64,000 nt of DNA. Source: Bacteroides pyogenes_A (GTDB lineage Bacteria > Bacteroidota > Bacteroidia > Bacteroidales > Bacteroidaceae). The position numbers were made by a program, and so were the translations under genes. The notes beneath the pieces are model-generated. The model was not told where the DNA came from. It made no database searches and was given only the letters and a program-made list of their open reading frames with translations. The stretch lies in the NCBI RefSeq assembly GCF_048595595.1, contig NZ_CP184347.1; one strand, written 5' to 3'. Below are positions 51,991-61,169 of this stretch, piece after piece. The first letter of the stretch is position 1. The number at the start of each line of letters is the position of its first letter.

Positions 51991-52764
51991 TTATTTTTTG
52001 ATTCTTGTCCCTATACCACTCTTTATTTCTGAAGATGAAGTGATTATAACTTCACAAACACCGGCTTCGAGTGCTTCAAAAGAGTTTATTAATTTGGGTA
52101 TCATTCCGCCTTGGATAATTCCATCAGCGACATATTTCTGGAAACCGGCACGATCGATCCGGGGAATCACACTGTTTTCATCATTTTCATCGTACAGCAC
52201 TCCTTTTTTCTCGAAACAATACACCAACGTGGTGGCAAACCGCTTCGCCAAAGCTTTCGCCGTTTCTCCGGCAATGGTATCGGCGTTGGTATTAAGGAGG
52301 TTGCCCGTTTTATCGTGGGTGAGCGGAGCCATTACGGGTACTACACCCTTGCGGATAAGTCCGGCAAGCAAATCCGCATCCACTTCTTCCACATCTCCTA
52401 CGAAGCCATAATCTATCTCTTCCACCGGGCGTTTTACAGAACGAATAACATTCATATCCGCCCCGGTCAGGCCGAGAGCATTCACATTCCGGGCTTGCAA
52501 ACCTGCCACAATGCTTTTGTTTACCAGCCCGGCATACACCATCGCCACCACTCTCAGCATCCCGGCATCGGTAATCCGTCTGCCATCCACCATCCGGCTC
52601 TCAACACCAAGAGCAGCAGCGATTTTTGTGGCCGAACGTCCTCCGCCGTGAACCAGCAACTTATACCCTTCGACGGATGAGAAATCATCCAGAAGTTGAA
52701 AAAGGGTAGCTTCCTCTTCCACGATTTTGCCACCCACTTTAACGATTGTCAGTTTTTCTCTCAT
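51991..52764 (-). CDS. argB: Acetylglutamate (or succinylglutamate) kinase
   Basis: Amino-acid kinase of arginine biosynthesis, 257 residues from ATG 52764; an earlier in-frame start would add 11 unconserved residues. Motifs: TIVKVGGKIVEEE (Lys), LVHGGGRSATKIA (acyl-amino-acid binding), NTNADTIAGETAKAL and GGMIPKL. In Bacteroides fragilis the arginine pathway runs through N-succinyl intermediates, so the true substrate may be N-succinylglutamate; the sequence alone does not decide. It lies 49 bases after speA. Confidence 0.92.
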   Translation of the reverse strand: MREKLTIVKVGGKIVEEEATLFQLLDDFSSVEGYKLLVHGGGRSATKIAAALGVESRMVDGRRITDAGMLRVVAMVYAGLVNKSIVAGLQARNVNALGLTGADMNVIRSVKRPVEEIDYGFVGDVEEVDADLLAGLIRKGVVPVMAPLTHDKTGNLLNTNADTIAGETAKALAKRFATTLVYCFEKKGVLYDENDENSVIPRIDRAGFQKYVADGIIQGGMIPKLINSFEALEAGVCEVIITSSSEIKSGIGTRIKK

Positions 52765-52813
52765 ATAATGTACGAGCTGTCTGACGCCAAGCACCAATAC
52801 AGGCTCTCCGTTT

Positions 52814-54706
52814 TTATTCCAAATAAGTATATCCGTAAAGCCCCGAACGATAGTTGGAAAGGAATTCCTTTCCTTCTTCGAGCGAGATTTTACCTTCTTT
52901 CACCGATTTCGTCACCCATGTTTCCAACGTACGTACCAGTTTCTTCGGACTATACTGTACATAATCCAACACTTCCGCCACCGTTTCCCCATCGATAATC
53001 TGCTCAATGGCATAGCCTTTTTCACTCACAGATACGTGCACCGCATTCGTGTCGCCGAACAAATTGTGCATATCTCCTAAAATCTCCTGATAAGCGCCTA
53101 CCAGAAAAACAGCAAGATAGTATGGTTCAGACTTTCTCAGGCTGTGCACGGGCAGGTCGTGAGCTACATTGCGGGTAGAAATAAAGTTGGCAATCTTTCC
53201 GTCGGAGTCGCAGGTGATATCTTGAAGCGTAGCGGAACGATCGGGTTTCTCGTCCAATCGCTGAATGGGCATGATAGGGAAAATCTGATCGATCGCCCAT
53301 GAGTCGGGTAACGATTGAAAGAGCGAGAAATTGCAGAAATACTTATCCGCCAACAGCTTAGACAGACCGCGAAACTCATCGGGAGCATGTTTCAACCCAT
53401 CGGCTATCTGGTTGATCTCTCGTGTAATAGACCAATACAACCGCTCGATCTGGGCACGAGTTTTCAGGTCGACAATACCGTGGCTGAACAAGTCGAGTCC
53501 CTCTTCACGTATTTGCTGAGCATCGTGCCATGCTTCGAGCATTTTATTCTGATTGAGCGAATCCCATATTTTATACAACTCCTGCACCAGTTCATGCGCA
53601 TCGGAAGCAACCTCCTCATCATCGTCCCATTCAGGTAAAGTGGCTGTTTCAAGCACTTCGAAAACGAGCACGGAATGATGGGCGGTCAGCGCACGACCAC
53701 TCTCGGTAATGATGTTGGGATGTGGAATACCGTTCTTATCGCTGGCATCCACCAAAGTTGAAATAGAGTCGTTGACATACTCCTGAATGGAATAATTGAC
53801 GCTTCCTCCGGTACTCGACGAACGGGTACCGTCGTAATCTACTCCCAGTCCGCCACCAATATCGACAAATTCGACTTTAAAGCCCATTGCATGAAGCTGC
53901 ACGTAGAATTGAGACGCTTCGCGCAAGGCCGTTTTTATCCGGCGTATTTTCGTAACTTGACTTCCGATGTGGAAATGGATCAGTTTCAGGCAATCTTCCA
54001 ACCCCTTGCTTTGCATGAAGTCCAAAGCCTCGAGCAGTTCGCTGGAAGTCAGTCCGAACTTACTGGCGTCTCCACCCGACTCCTCCCATTTGCCGCTCCC
54101 CGAAGAAGCCAGCTTGATGCGGATTCCGATATTCGGCCGCACGTTCAGCTGTTTTGCCATTTTGGCGATGAGCTTCAGCTCGTTCAGTTTTTCCACTACC
54201 AGAAAGATGCGCTTTCCCATCTTCTGGGCAAGCAAAGCCAGTTCGATATAGCTTTCGTCTTTATATCCGTTGCAAATTATCAGCGAATCGGAATCCGTAT
54301 TCACGGCAATCACCGCATGAAGCTCCGGTTTAGATCCCGCTTCGAGACCCAGATTGAACTTCTTGCCATGACTAATGATCTCTTCGACCACCGGACGCAT
54401 CTGGTTCACTTTAATGGGATAGATAATGAAGTTTTGGGCTTTGTAACCGTATTCCTCGGCTGCTTGCTTAAAGCAAGAAGACATCTTCTCGATACGATTA
54501 TCCAAAATATCCGGAAAACGTACCAACATGGGCGTCGACACATCGCGCAACTGCAATTCATCAACCAGCACTTTCAAATCGACAGACACTCCGTCTTTCC
54601 GCGGTGTAACAACAACATGCCCCTTGTCATTAATACCAAAGTACGAGGTTCCCCAACCCGTAATGTTGTAAAGTTCCTCAGAATCTTCAATACGCCATTT
54701 TCTCAT
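52814..54706 (-). CDS. speA: Biosynthetic arginine decarboxylase
   Basis: PLP enzyme converting arginine to agmatine for polyamine synthesis; 630 residues, the usual long SpeA form. It has an alanine-racemase-like barrel with the PLP lysine in YPIKVNQMRPVVEEI (about residue 100) and HFHIGSQVTKIRRIK. FVDIGGGLGVDYDGTRSSS and the C-terminal region GAYQEILGDMHNLFGDTNAV are also seen. It sits between aroK and argB: a gene making arginine beside one consuming it. Confidence 0.96.
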   Translation of the reverse strand: MRKWRIEDSEELYNITGWGTSYFGINDKGHVVVTPRKDGVSVDLKVLVDELQLRDVSTPMLVRFPDILDNRIEKMSSCFKQAAEEYGYKAQNFIIYPIKVNQMRPVVEEIISHGKKFNLGLEAGSKPELHAVIAVNTDSDSLIICNGYKDESYIELALLAQKMGKRIFLVVEKLNELKLIAKMAKQLNVRPNIGIRIKLASSGSGKWEESGGDASKFGLTSSELLEALDFMQSKGLEDCLKLIHFHIGSQVTKIRRIKTALREASQFYVQLHAMGFKVEFVDIGGGLGVDYDGTRSSSTGGSVNYSIQEYVNDSISTLVDASDKNGIPHPNIITESGRALTAHHSVLVFEVLETATLPEWDDDEEVASDAHELVQELYKIWDSLNQNKMLEAWHDAQQIREEGLDLFSHGIVDLKTRAQIERLYWSITREINQIADGLKHAPDEFRGLSKLLADKYFCNFSLFQSLPDSWAIDQIFPIMPIQRLDEKPDRSATLQDITCDSDGKIANFISTRNVAHDLPVHSLRKSEPYYLAVFLVGAYQEILGDMHNLFGDTNAVHVSVSEKGYAIEQIIDGETVAEVLDYVQYSPKKLVRTLETWVTKSVKEGKISLEEGKEFLSNYRSGLYGYTYLE

Positions 54707-54800
54707 TTTTCAGTTATTCAGTATTTTAATAGATATTTTGAACGGCAAAAATACGGATTAATCTACAAAAATCCATTGATAAAGAGAGAAATTATCATTT

Positions 54801-55328
54801 TTATATTTGCAGCAAAAGCAGCAATTCCTCTACCGCCTTCTTTATTTGCCGGCGGTTGTCCAGTTCGTCCGCATCGAACACATGCTTCGCGCGGGTATAG
54901 AAAGAATTTCTTTCCTCAAGTGCACGAACGATAAATGCCTTTAATTCTTCGTCAGTCTTTTCACGCAAAATAGGCCGTTGCTGCTTGGCAACACGCAGGC
55001 GTCCGAACAACACATCGGGGTGCACTTTCAGAAACACCGTCGCCCCCACCTTGTTCATAAAATCCATATTGTCAAAAAAGCAAGGAGTTCCTCCACCGGT
55101 AGAAATAATCACGTCTTCAAACTCGGCCACTTCATGAAGCATCTTTTTTTCAAGTTCGCGAAAAGCTTTTTCGCCCCGGCCGACGAAAAGCTCTCCGACC
55201 GTTTTGTGAAAACGCTCTTCGATATACCAGTCCAAATCGACAAACGGGACAGAGAGCCTATGTGCAAGCGCTTTACCCAATGTCGTTTTGCCTGCTCCCA
55301 TATAGCCGATTAGAAAAACACGAATCAT
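54801..55328 (-). CDS. aroK: Shikimate kinase
   Basis: Phosphorylates shikimate in aromatic amino-acid synthesis; 175 residues. Walker A GYMGAGKTTLG (residues 8-18), the shikimate-binding DLDWYIEERF, FRELEKKML and STGGGTPCF, and the lid region RPILREKTDEEL are all present. A -7 box (TACATTTG, minus, 55355-55348) lies 20 bases upstream, in the short spacer shared with the divergent rnhA-like gene. Confidence 0.96.
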   Translation of the reverse strand: MIRVFLIGYMGAGKTTLGKALAHRLSVPFVDLDWYIEERFHKTVGELFVGRGEKAFRELEKKMLHEVAEFEDVIISTGGGTPCFFDNMDFMNKVGATVFLKVHPDVLFGRLRVAKQQRPILREKTDEELKAFIVRALEERNSFYTRAKHVFDADELDNRRQIKKAVEELLLLLQI

Positions 55329-55347
55329 AAATCACTTATTTTGCAGA

Positions 55348-55383
55348 CAAATGTAGTGAATTTACAAGATATTCGTACCTTCG
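55348..55383. promoter_or_regulatory. Divergent aroK / RNase H promoter region
   Basis: Two -7-like boxes lie back to back in a 99-base spacer: TACATTTG on the minus strand (55355-55348) for aroK, and TACCTTCG on the plus strand (55376-55383, 7/8) for the RNase H gene. Neither has a clear -33 box. Confidence 0.4.
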
Positions 55384-55427
55384 CAGAAAGAAAACAGGGA
55401 AAGCCTGTGAAAATTAAACACAAATTC

Positions 55428-56063
55428 ATGCCCAAAAATAAATTCTACGTTGTATGGGAAGGAGTAACGCCCGGAATTTACACCTCTTGGACGGAATGCC
55501 TGCTTCAAACCAAAGGATACGAGAAAGCCAAATACAAATCGTTCGACACGCTCGAAGAAGCCGAACGCGCTTTGTCCTCGTCTCCCTACGCCTACATCGG
55601 CAAAGGAGCAAAGAAGAAGCCGGAAGGCGCGCGAATGACTCCCGAATCGCTTCCCGCAGATGTAATCGGGGACAGCCTTGCAGTGGACGCGGCTTGCAGC
55701 GGCAACCCCGGTCCGATGGAATATCGAGGGGTACACGTGGCAAGCGGACAGGAGGTCTTTCACTTTGGTCCGACGAAGGGCACGAATAATATCGGGGAGT
55801 TTCTGGCTTTGGTGCACGGCTTGGCATTGCTCAAGCAAAAAAACTCGAATATGCCGATTTACAGCGACAGCGTCAATGCTATCAGTTGGGTACGCCAGAA
55901 GAAATGCAAGACGAAACTGCCCAGAACCGAAGAGACCGAAGAGCTGTTCCGCCTCATCGAACGGGCGGAGAAATGGCTTCGGGAGAACACCTACACCACC
56001 TCCATACTGAAATGGGAAACCCGAAAGTGGGGCGAAATTCCCGCCGACTTCGGAAGAAAATAA
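55428..56063 (+). CDS. rnhA: Ribonuclease HI with N-terminal viroplasmin domain
   Basis: A 211-residue RNase H type I that cuts RNA in RNA-DNA hybrids. Residues 1-50 (KFYVVWEGVTPGIYTSWTEC) form a caulimovirus viroplasmin-like domain that binds hybrids. The catalytic domain carries the four acidic residues: AVDAACSGNPGP (Asp), NNIGEFLALVHGL (Glu), IYSDSVNAISW (Asp) and PADFGRK (Asp). I use ATG 55428, since an upstream frame start at 55341 precedes the -7 box. The plan resembles that of eukaryotic RNase H1. Confidence 0.93.
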   Translation: MPKNKFYVVWEGVTPGIYTSWTECLLQTKGYEKAKYKSFDTLEEAERALSSSPYAYIGKGAKKKPEGARMTPESLPADVIGDSLAVDAACSGNPGPMEYRGVHVASGQEVFHFGPTKGTNNIGEFLALVHGLALLKQKNSNMPIYSDSVNAISWVRQKKCKTKLPRTEETEELFRLIERAEKWLRENTYTTSILKWETRKWGEIPADFGRK

Positions 56064-56329
56064 ATCCGGCGCGGTTTTCCACAGGAACGCTCATAAGTTT
56101 TCTGCTGATTCCTATATGATTTTCTACGGGAGGTTGTACGGTGAAGATGTAGGGGAGTTACCATGAGCAATAGTTCTACAGTTGACATTATTCGTTCCGC
56201 TGTATATGGGGGCATACGCTTCGCCGAATAAGCCCAATGCATAGCGCTAAATCGGCACTTCACGAGAGCGGGTTGCAATATTGAGGGTATGAAGAGGCGA
56301 GCCATAGAAGGGGTCTCGTCGCAATCCTG

Positions 56330-57718
56330 TCAATACTTTGCCAACGCTTCTTTCACCCGGCCTAATTCTTTCTCCGGATCGCCTTTGACGGTCAGAAATT
56401 CGCTCAGGTTTTCGAGCATCGCTTTTGCTTGAGCCGTCTCGCCCAACTCTGCCAACCGCTGCGATACGGGGATAGCAATAGAGGCTTCCCGCGCCAAGGC
56501 ATAGAAGAATTGTAGCCACTCGATGTAATGACTCTTAAGCTCCGCACTTTGGGGAGCATTTAGCTCCCAATAGTGTTCGGCGGCATTGAATAGAGAGGAG
56601 GATAGGACTTTGTTGTGAATGCCGGAAAAGAGTTTCATCAACCCGCGTCCACGCTCTACTTCTCTCTTGGTCTCCTCGCTTACCGTATCCGATTTCAGGA
56701 AGTCGGCATAGGTTCGCTCATCTTCGTCGGTCTTGCTGATGAGTTGTTGGGTAGGATGCTCTGCCATATTCCGGTTCAGATAGTCGAGAAACAGTGTTGA
56801 GAACTCTACATCGTACCGATGTTTGGCATAGAACAGCAATTTTATCTGTTCGGGGGCGATGTAAGAGATACCTCCTCCCATAGAGGCCATAATCTCGTTT
56901 TGCTGATTCTGTTTATCAATAGCAGTCATTTGGGCTTTATGTGCTATCAGACGGTCGAATTCCGTTTTCAGATTCCCCTCTATAGCTTGATTAAGTAGGG
57001 TGCTCAGTGCCTGCATAATCGCTTTATTAAGTGCATTGGCCTTCCGCTTGTGGCCCCTATCCATCACACGCAGACGATTGATGCAACGCTCCAGCAGTGA
57101 ATCGTCGGAGATAGTCATGTGTCCTATCCATCGCACGTTTTCCTTTTCGCTCAATGCCGTATCTGGCAACAGAGCGAGGAGATCATTCACGGGCTGTCCC
57201 CCGTTTTCACCGAACTCGCTACGCTTAGAGCAATACTCCTGTAAAAAGTCCGGTTCTCTATTACCCCTTTTATATATTGCATCCAAACGTTCGATCTCAG
57301 GAAGGAGAGCGAAGTTTTTCATTGCCTTTTCTCCCTCTTTAATAAGTTTTTCTGCGGTTTGTGCTCCAAGAAAACTCGAAATGAGCTTGCCTTCCGACGT
57401 AACAAACAGACAGGTGGGATAAGCGCTCACATTAAAGCGAGCAGCTATCTCAATGCCTTCGCCTTTCTCGGCATCGATCTTATAATTAATGAAGCGAGCA
57501 TTGAAGTAGTCGCCTACCTCCTGCCGAGTAAAAATCTCTTTAGACATTTTCTTGCAAGGGGCGCACCAACTGGTATAGACATCTATAAATATGGGACGCT
57601 TTTGTGCTGCAGATTCTTTCTGTAATTCTACCCAACTGCCTTCGAAGAAAAGGATGCCTTGTGCTTGTACACTGATGCCAAGCAAGGTAAAATGGAGCGT
57701 AAGAATAATTTTTTTCAT
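56330..57718 (-). CDS. Secreted thioredoxin-fold protein, cassette member 3
   Basis: A 462-residue exported protein: signal peptide ending ...SVQAQ (about residue 20), then a thioredoxin domain with SWCAPCKK (Cys52/Cys55) and cis-proline VSAYPTCLFV, then about 300 residues of helical sequence with no family I recognise. The plan is like that of the product of 58897-60165. It is the last gene of the susC/susD-thioredoxin cassette, 26 bases after the TlpA gene. A redox or chaperone role on the imported substrate is inferred. Confidence 0.85.
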   Translation of the reverse strand: MKKIILTLHFTLLGISVQAQGILFFEGSWVELQKESAAQKRPIFIDVYTSWCAPCKKMSKEIFTRQEVGDYFNARFINYKIDAEKGEGIEIAARFNVSAYPTCLFVTSEGKLISSFLGAQTAEKLIKEGEKAMKNFALLPEIERLDAIYKRGNREPDFLQEYCSKRSEFGENGGQPVNDLLALLPDTALSEKENVRWIGHMTISDDSLLERCINRLRVMDRGHKRKANALNKAIMQALSTLLNQAIEGNLKTEFDRLIAHKAQMTAIDKQNQQNEIMASMGGGISYIAPEQIKLLFYAKHRYDVEFSTLFLDYLNRNMAEHPTQQLISKTDEDERTYADFLKSDTVSEETKREVERGRGLMKLFSGIHNKVLSSSLFNAAEHYWELNAPQSAELKSHYIEWLQFFYALAREASIAIPVSQRLAELGETAQAKAMLENLSEFLTVKGDPEKELGRVKEALAKY

Positions 57719-57744
57719 TTTGGTTATGTATAGGATAATTACAT

Positions 57745-58866
57745 TTACTTGCAGAGTTTCTCTACTTCCTGTTCCAGCATTTCGCCGCGTGCTTCGGTAG
57801 AGACTATGTTCCCTTCACGGTCTACGAGAAACATAGCAGGTATAGCAGAGACTTGATAAAGTCTGGCTACTGGACATTTCCACCCTTGCAGAGAGGAAAC
57901 ATGCAACCAATCCAGTCTATGCTTCTGGATGGCTTGCTTCCACTGATCGTTTTTTTTATCGAGAGAGACAGAAAGCACCTCGAATCCACTATCGCGATAC
58001 TTCTCATACACTCGCTTGATGTTGGGGGCTTCACGCAGACAAGGAGCGCACCACGATGCCCAGAAGTCGATCAAGACACACTTCCCCCGAAGTGCAGAGA
58101 GCAAGAGTTTTTCCCCTTCGGGAGTCTCAAGCATAAAATCGGGTGCCTGCTTCCCTACTCCGACAGCCAGCATTGCCTGAATGGTTCTCTTCAAGGTTTG
58201 CCCTATATTCGATCGCTTCACCCGATCGCTCAATAGCCCATACAAGTTTTGCATTTCGGTTACGGGACGCTCTTTTGCCAAAAAGTCGTTTAAGATAAGT
58301 CCACTCACATAGCTGTCGGGATAGTGAGTAACAATACTGTCGAAAGTCTTCCGCGTCTGCTCCTTCGCCATGATATAAATCTCTCCGATAGAGTCTGCCA
58401 ACACTTTGTTTTCCGGCGCGTTCACATCTTTATCCTTTCCCATAAACGAAATGGCAAGCATCGCATACATCTCTTGGCTAAGTGTCTTTGTCATCAGCTC
58501 AAAAAGCTCTTGATCTTTATCGCCTCTTACCGTTATCTCCGGCAGGCGAATACTCTTTCCCTTAACTTGTTCTTCCTTCAAGAGGTAGGTGATGTAAATG
58601 GGGTTCTCGTCGAGTAGAAAGGTTTTTGTAGAAGAGCCGATCAAAATCGTTATCCGCTTCACTCCGGGCAACGGCTTCTCCATACGGAAGAGTCCGCCCG
58701 ACACAAGGGCGGAATCTACCTTCTCGAATTTATTTCGGCTTTTCATCTCGCCGAGATATACAGTTTTTCCCTCCATATCGGGTGCGCTACCCTCTATCTT
58801 GTACTTCTGAGCTGCAGCAGAAGATGCACAAAGAAATAGGATGATTCGTAGAAAAAATCTTTTCAT
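57745..58866 (-). CDS. TlpA/ResA-like disulfide reductase, cassette member 2
   Basis: A 373-residue exported protein: signal peptide (...CASSAAAQ), an N-terminal DUF4369-like beta domain (YKIEGSAPDMEGKTVYLGEM), a helical linker, and a C-terminal AhpC/TSA-type thioredoxin domain with FWASWCAPCLREAP (about residue 268) and cis-proline VSAIPAMFLVD. Such proteins reduce periplasmic disulfides. It lies 30 bases after one thioredoxin gene and 26 before the next. Confidence 0.9.
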   Translation of the reverse strand: MKRFFLRIILFLCASSAAAQKYKIEGSAPDMEGKTVYLGEMKSRNKFEKVDSALVSGGLFRMEKPLPGVKRITILIGSSTKTFLLDENPIYITYLLKEEQVKGKSIRLPEITVRGDKDQELFELMTKTLSQEMYAMLAISFMGKDKDVNAPENKVLADSIGEIYIMAKEQTRKTFDSIVTHYPDSYVSGLILNDFLAKERPVTEMQNLYGLLSDRVKRSNIGQTLKRTIQAMLAVGVGKQAPDFMLETPEGEKLLLSALRGKCVLIDFWASWCAPCLREAPNIKRVYEKYRDSGFEVLSVSLDKKNDQWKQAIQKHRLDWLHVSSLQGWKCPVARLYQVSAIPAMFLVDREGNIVSTEARGEMLEQEVEKLCK

Positions 58867-58896
58867 TACTTTTCTTTTTGTTTTTCAATAAGGTGT

Positions 58897-60165
58897 TTAG
58901 TCTCTTTTTTTCTGGAGTAGCCATTCGTACTCTTTTCGTTTCCGGGTATCCATCTCTTCATACTTGCTCCGCAACTCATGAGCATTTGCTTTATTCCCCA
59001 ATCGCTCATACAACGATGAAAGTGTTTGAAGCAGATGATAGTTAAAGAGCGGGGTATTTTCTTCTTTATGTCTGTATTCGTTCAACGTCTGCAAGAAGGA
59101 TTGCAGCAGTTTTTTCTCTTTTACCGAAGGCAGTATGTAGCGGACATAATCATTGACGGTAGTCGATGTAAAACCTGTCAACTCCATATCCGCACAAGTC
59201 TGAACGTACTGCCACGCCTCACTATACCGTCCTCTGATAAGTAGGTTCTTGATGAAGAACTTGGCCTTTGCTTCATCAATACGCCTCAGCCCGGCACGCT
59301 GCATATAGCCGATAACCTTCCGCTCCATAACTGTATCGGCAACCAAAGTGCGGGGAGTTCCGTAGGGATCGAACGAGATACGTGTCAGACGTTTCATTTC
59401 CTGTCCTACTGCCGCTTCAATCTGTCGGTTGATCTTGTAATAGTCTCTATGCAGGCGGAAGTAAAACCTATTAGCGTTTTGAACCAGATAAGCGAAAGCC
59501 GGAGTATGAACATCGGTGATGTATTCGCCCAACAAGTCCCAGACTTCGCCTTTATCGAGCTCTTTCAAGTCTATCTGCTGCAAATAGTCAGTAGCAACTG
59601 CCATAAGGCTATCTTTCAGAAAGGCGGATTTCAGTACCTCCATATAGTCTCGGATGAAAGCAAAACTGCGTTCTCCCTCCCTATATCTTTGCTGCATCGA
59701 AAAGAGATCTTTCCCTTCGGATGCCTGTCGCACAGCTTGGATCAGCTTATCGGCATCGTGATAGCCAGCCAACTGATGCAGAACATTACCTTTGGCATCA
59801 AGTAGCAATAGGGTAGGAAAACCTACGATGTACTTCTTGTAACGCGCGTACAGCAACTTACCCTCTCCTTTCTCCATATCATACTTAATGTTGATAAAGC
59901 GGGGATTAAAGAAGTCGCCGACTTGCAGTTGTGTGAAGACATTTTTAGCCAATGCCTTACAAGGTCCACACCATTCGGTATAACAGTCCATAAAAATCAT
60001 TTTGTTCTCTTTAGTGGCAAGCTGCAAGATACTTTCCCAATTCGTATTGTCGTGGAAAAGAATGCCTTTTCCCGCCTCTGCTTCGTTCTGTGCTTTTATG
60101 TCCCCCCAAGGCAACCACAATAGAAACAAGAGAAATGTAAAGAGTGATTTTCTTTTCATACGCAT
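58897..60165 (-). CDS. Secreted thioredoxin-fold protein, cassette member 1
   Basis: A 422-residue exported protein: signal peptide ending ...GDIKAQ (about residue 26), a thioredoxin domain with YTEWCGPCKALAK (Cys66/Cys69, plus Cys61) and cis-proline IVGFPTLLLLD, then a long helical C-terminal region of unknown family, possibly TPR-like. The ATG shares bases with the stop of the upstream lipoprotein gene (TAATG), so the two are translationally coupled. Confidence 0.86.
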   Translation of the reverse strand: MRMKRKSLFTFLLFLLWLPWGDIKAQNEAEAGKGILFHDNTNWESILQLATKENKMIFMDCYTEWCGPCKALAKNVFTQLQVGDFFNPRFINIKYDMEKGEGKLLYARYKKYIVGFPTLLLLDAKGNVLHQLAGYHDADKLIQAVRQASEGKDLFSMQQRYREGERSFAFIRDYMEVLKSAFLKDSLMAVATDYLQQIDLKELDKGEVWDLLGEYITDVHTPAFAYLVQNANRFYFRLHRDYYKINRQIEAAVGQEMKRLTRISFDPYGTPRTLVADTVMERKVIGYMQRAGLRRIDEAKAKFFIKNLLIRGRYSEAWQYVQTCADMELTGFTSTTVNDYVRYILPSVKEKKLLQSFLQTLNEYRHKEENTPLFNYHLLQTLSSLYERLGNKANAHELRSKYEEMDTRKRKEYEWLLQKKRD

Positions 60166-61148
60166 TATTTCTTTTTTATATAGTTGAAATCATCCGGCGT
60201 CACCTTGTCATCGGGAAACTTGGCATTTTGTTTAGCGATCAGATCCTCGCCCTTCACTTTTCTGAAAAAGTCGATAAAGAGCGTAGCCCGTTTTGCCATA
60301 CGCCAATAGTACTGTGTACGCTGACGGATATAACTACCCGGATTGTTGGTGATGAAAGAGAGGTAATCGGCATAGTCTTGTCCTTGTGTAGGGATTTTCA
60401 CGGTATTGTTGACTCCCCTTATATAACCGATGACATTGGCAGCGTGTGCATTACGCTGTACCATCTCGTTCTTATCTACAAAGTCGGGATAAATCTTCTG
60501 CTCCGCCTCAATAGCCTTATCCTGCGGCACTGTGACCAGAGAGTATTTCACCGGTACTATACTGGCTAAAAACTCCATAGGCTTCTGAGTCATTTTGTCG
60601 AAGAAGAGTTGGGCGAACGCTGTACCCAGATTAGTTTCAAAGTGTGTCGCCGAATAGGGGCGTGTTGCAGAACTCATATAGCCTACAAATAGAGCATCCT
60701 GATCATTACTCAAGACGTTGACATACCTCTGGGTGATATAGCTCTCTTTCATCTCTTTCACAAGAAAGATCTTGTAGGGCAAGTTCTCTTTTAGAAATTC
60801 ATCGCTATAATTGACAAACAGTCGAGTCTGTATATAGCCCAACATTTTCTCTAACGATACGGAGTCTTCTTGATTGGTCGTATCGAACTTGGTATATGGT
60901 TTTTCAAACTTACCCGCCCACAGCCAGATAAAGTCTTCCTCCTTAAAACTATAAAGTACGGCACAATTGTACTTACCGTACCACTCGGCAATCACACTGT
61001 CAGCATGAGACGACTGTTTGGTAAGCTGGGTCAGATAGCCGTATTCGGGGGTAATCTTTATTTGTGGGGTCAATGTATCTTCCGTACAGGCACTGCCCAA
61101 TAGCAATATAACGGCAGCTAACCACGTATAACATATAGTCTTTTTCAT
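60165..61148 (-). CDS. SusCD-associated lipoprotein, metallohydrolase-family-like but lacking HExxH
   Basis: A 327-residue lipoprotein (lipobox GSAC, Cys21). Its order of blocks (WYGKYNCAVLYSF, YIQTRLFVNYSDEFLKENLP, YKIFLV) resembles, from memory, the substrate-import-associated zinc metallohydrolase lipoproteins found beside SusCD pairs. Where that family has its HExxH helix, this protein reads NLGTAFAQLFFDKM (about residues 173-186), with no zinc ligands. If the assignment is right it is a non-catalytic member. It lies 21 bases after susD and is coupled to the next gene. Confidence 0.65.
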   Translation of the reverse strand: MKKTICYTWLAAVILLLGSACTEDTLTPQIKITPEYGYLTQLTKQSSHADSVIAEWYGKYNCAVLYSFKEEDFIWLWAGKFEKPYTKFDTTNQEDSVSLEKMLGYIQTRLFVNYSDEFLKENLPYKIFLVKEMKESYITQRYVNVLSNDQDALFVGYMSSATRPYSATHFETNLGTAFAQLFFDKMTQKPMEFLASIVPVKYSLVTVPQDKAIEAEQKIYPDFVDKNEMVQRNAHAANVIGYIRGVNNTVKIPTQGQDYADYLSFITNNPGSYIRQRTQYYWRMAKRATLFIDFFRKVKGEDLIAKQNAKFPDDKVTPDDFNYIKKK

Positions 61149-61169
61149 ATTGTTCTTACTTGAATAAAG

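Noticed and set aside
55991..56305. A minus-strand frame in the spacer after the RNase H gene
   Set aside because: It overlaps the 3' end of rnhA and has no recognisable features; the 266-base spacer shows nothing else that I can support.
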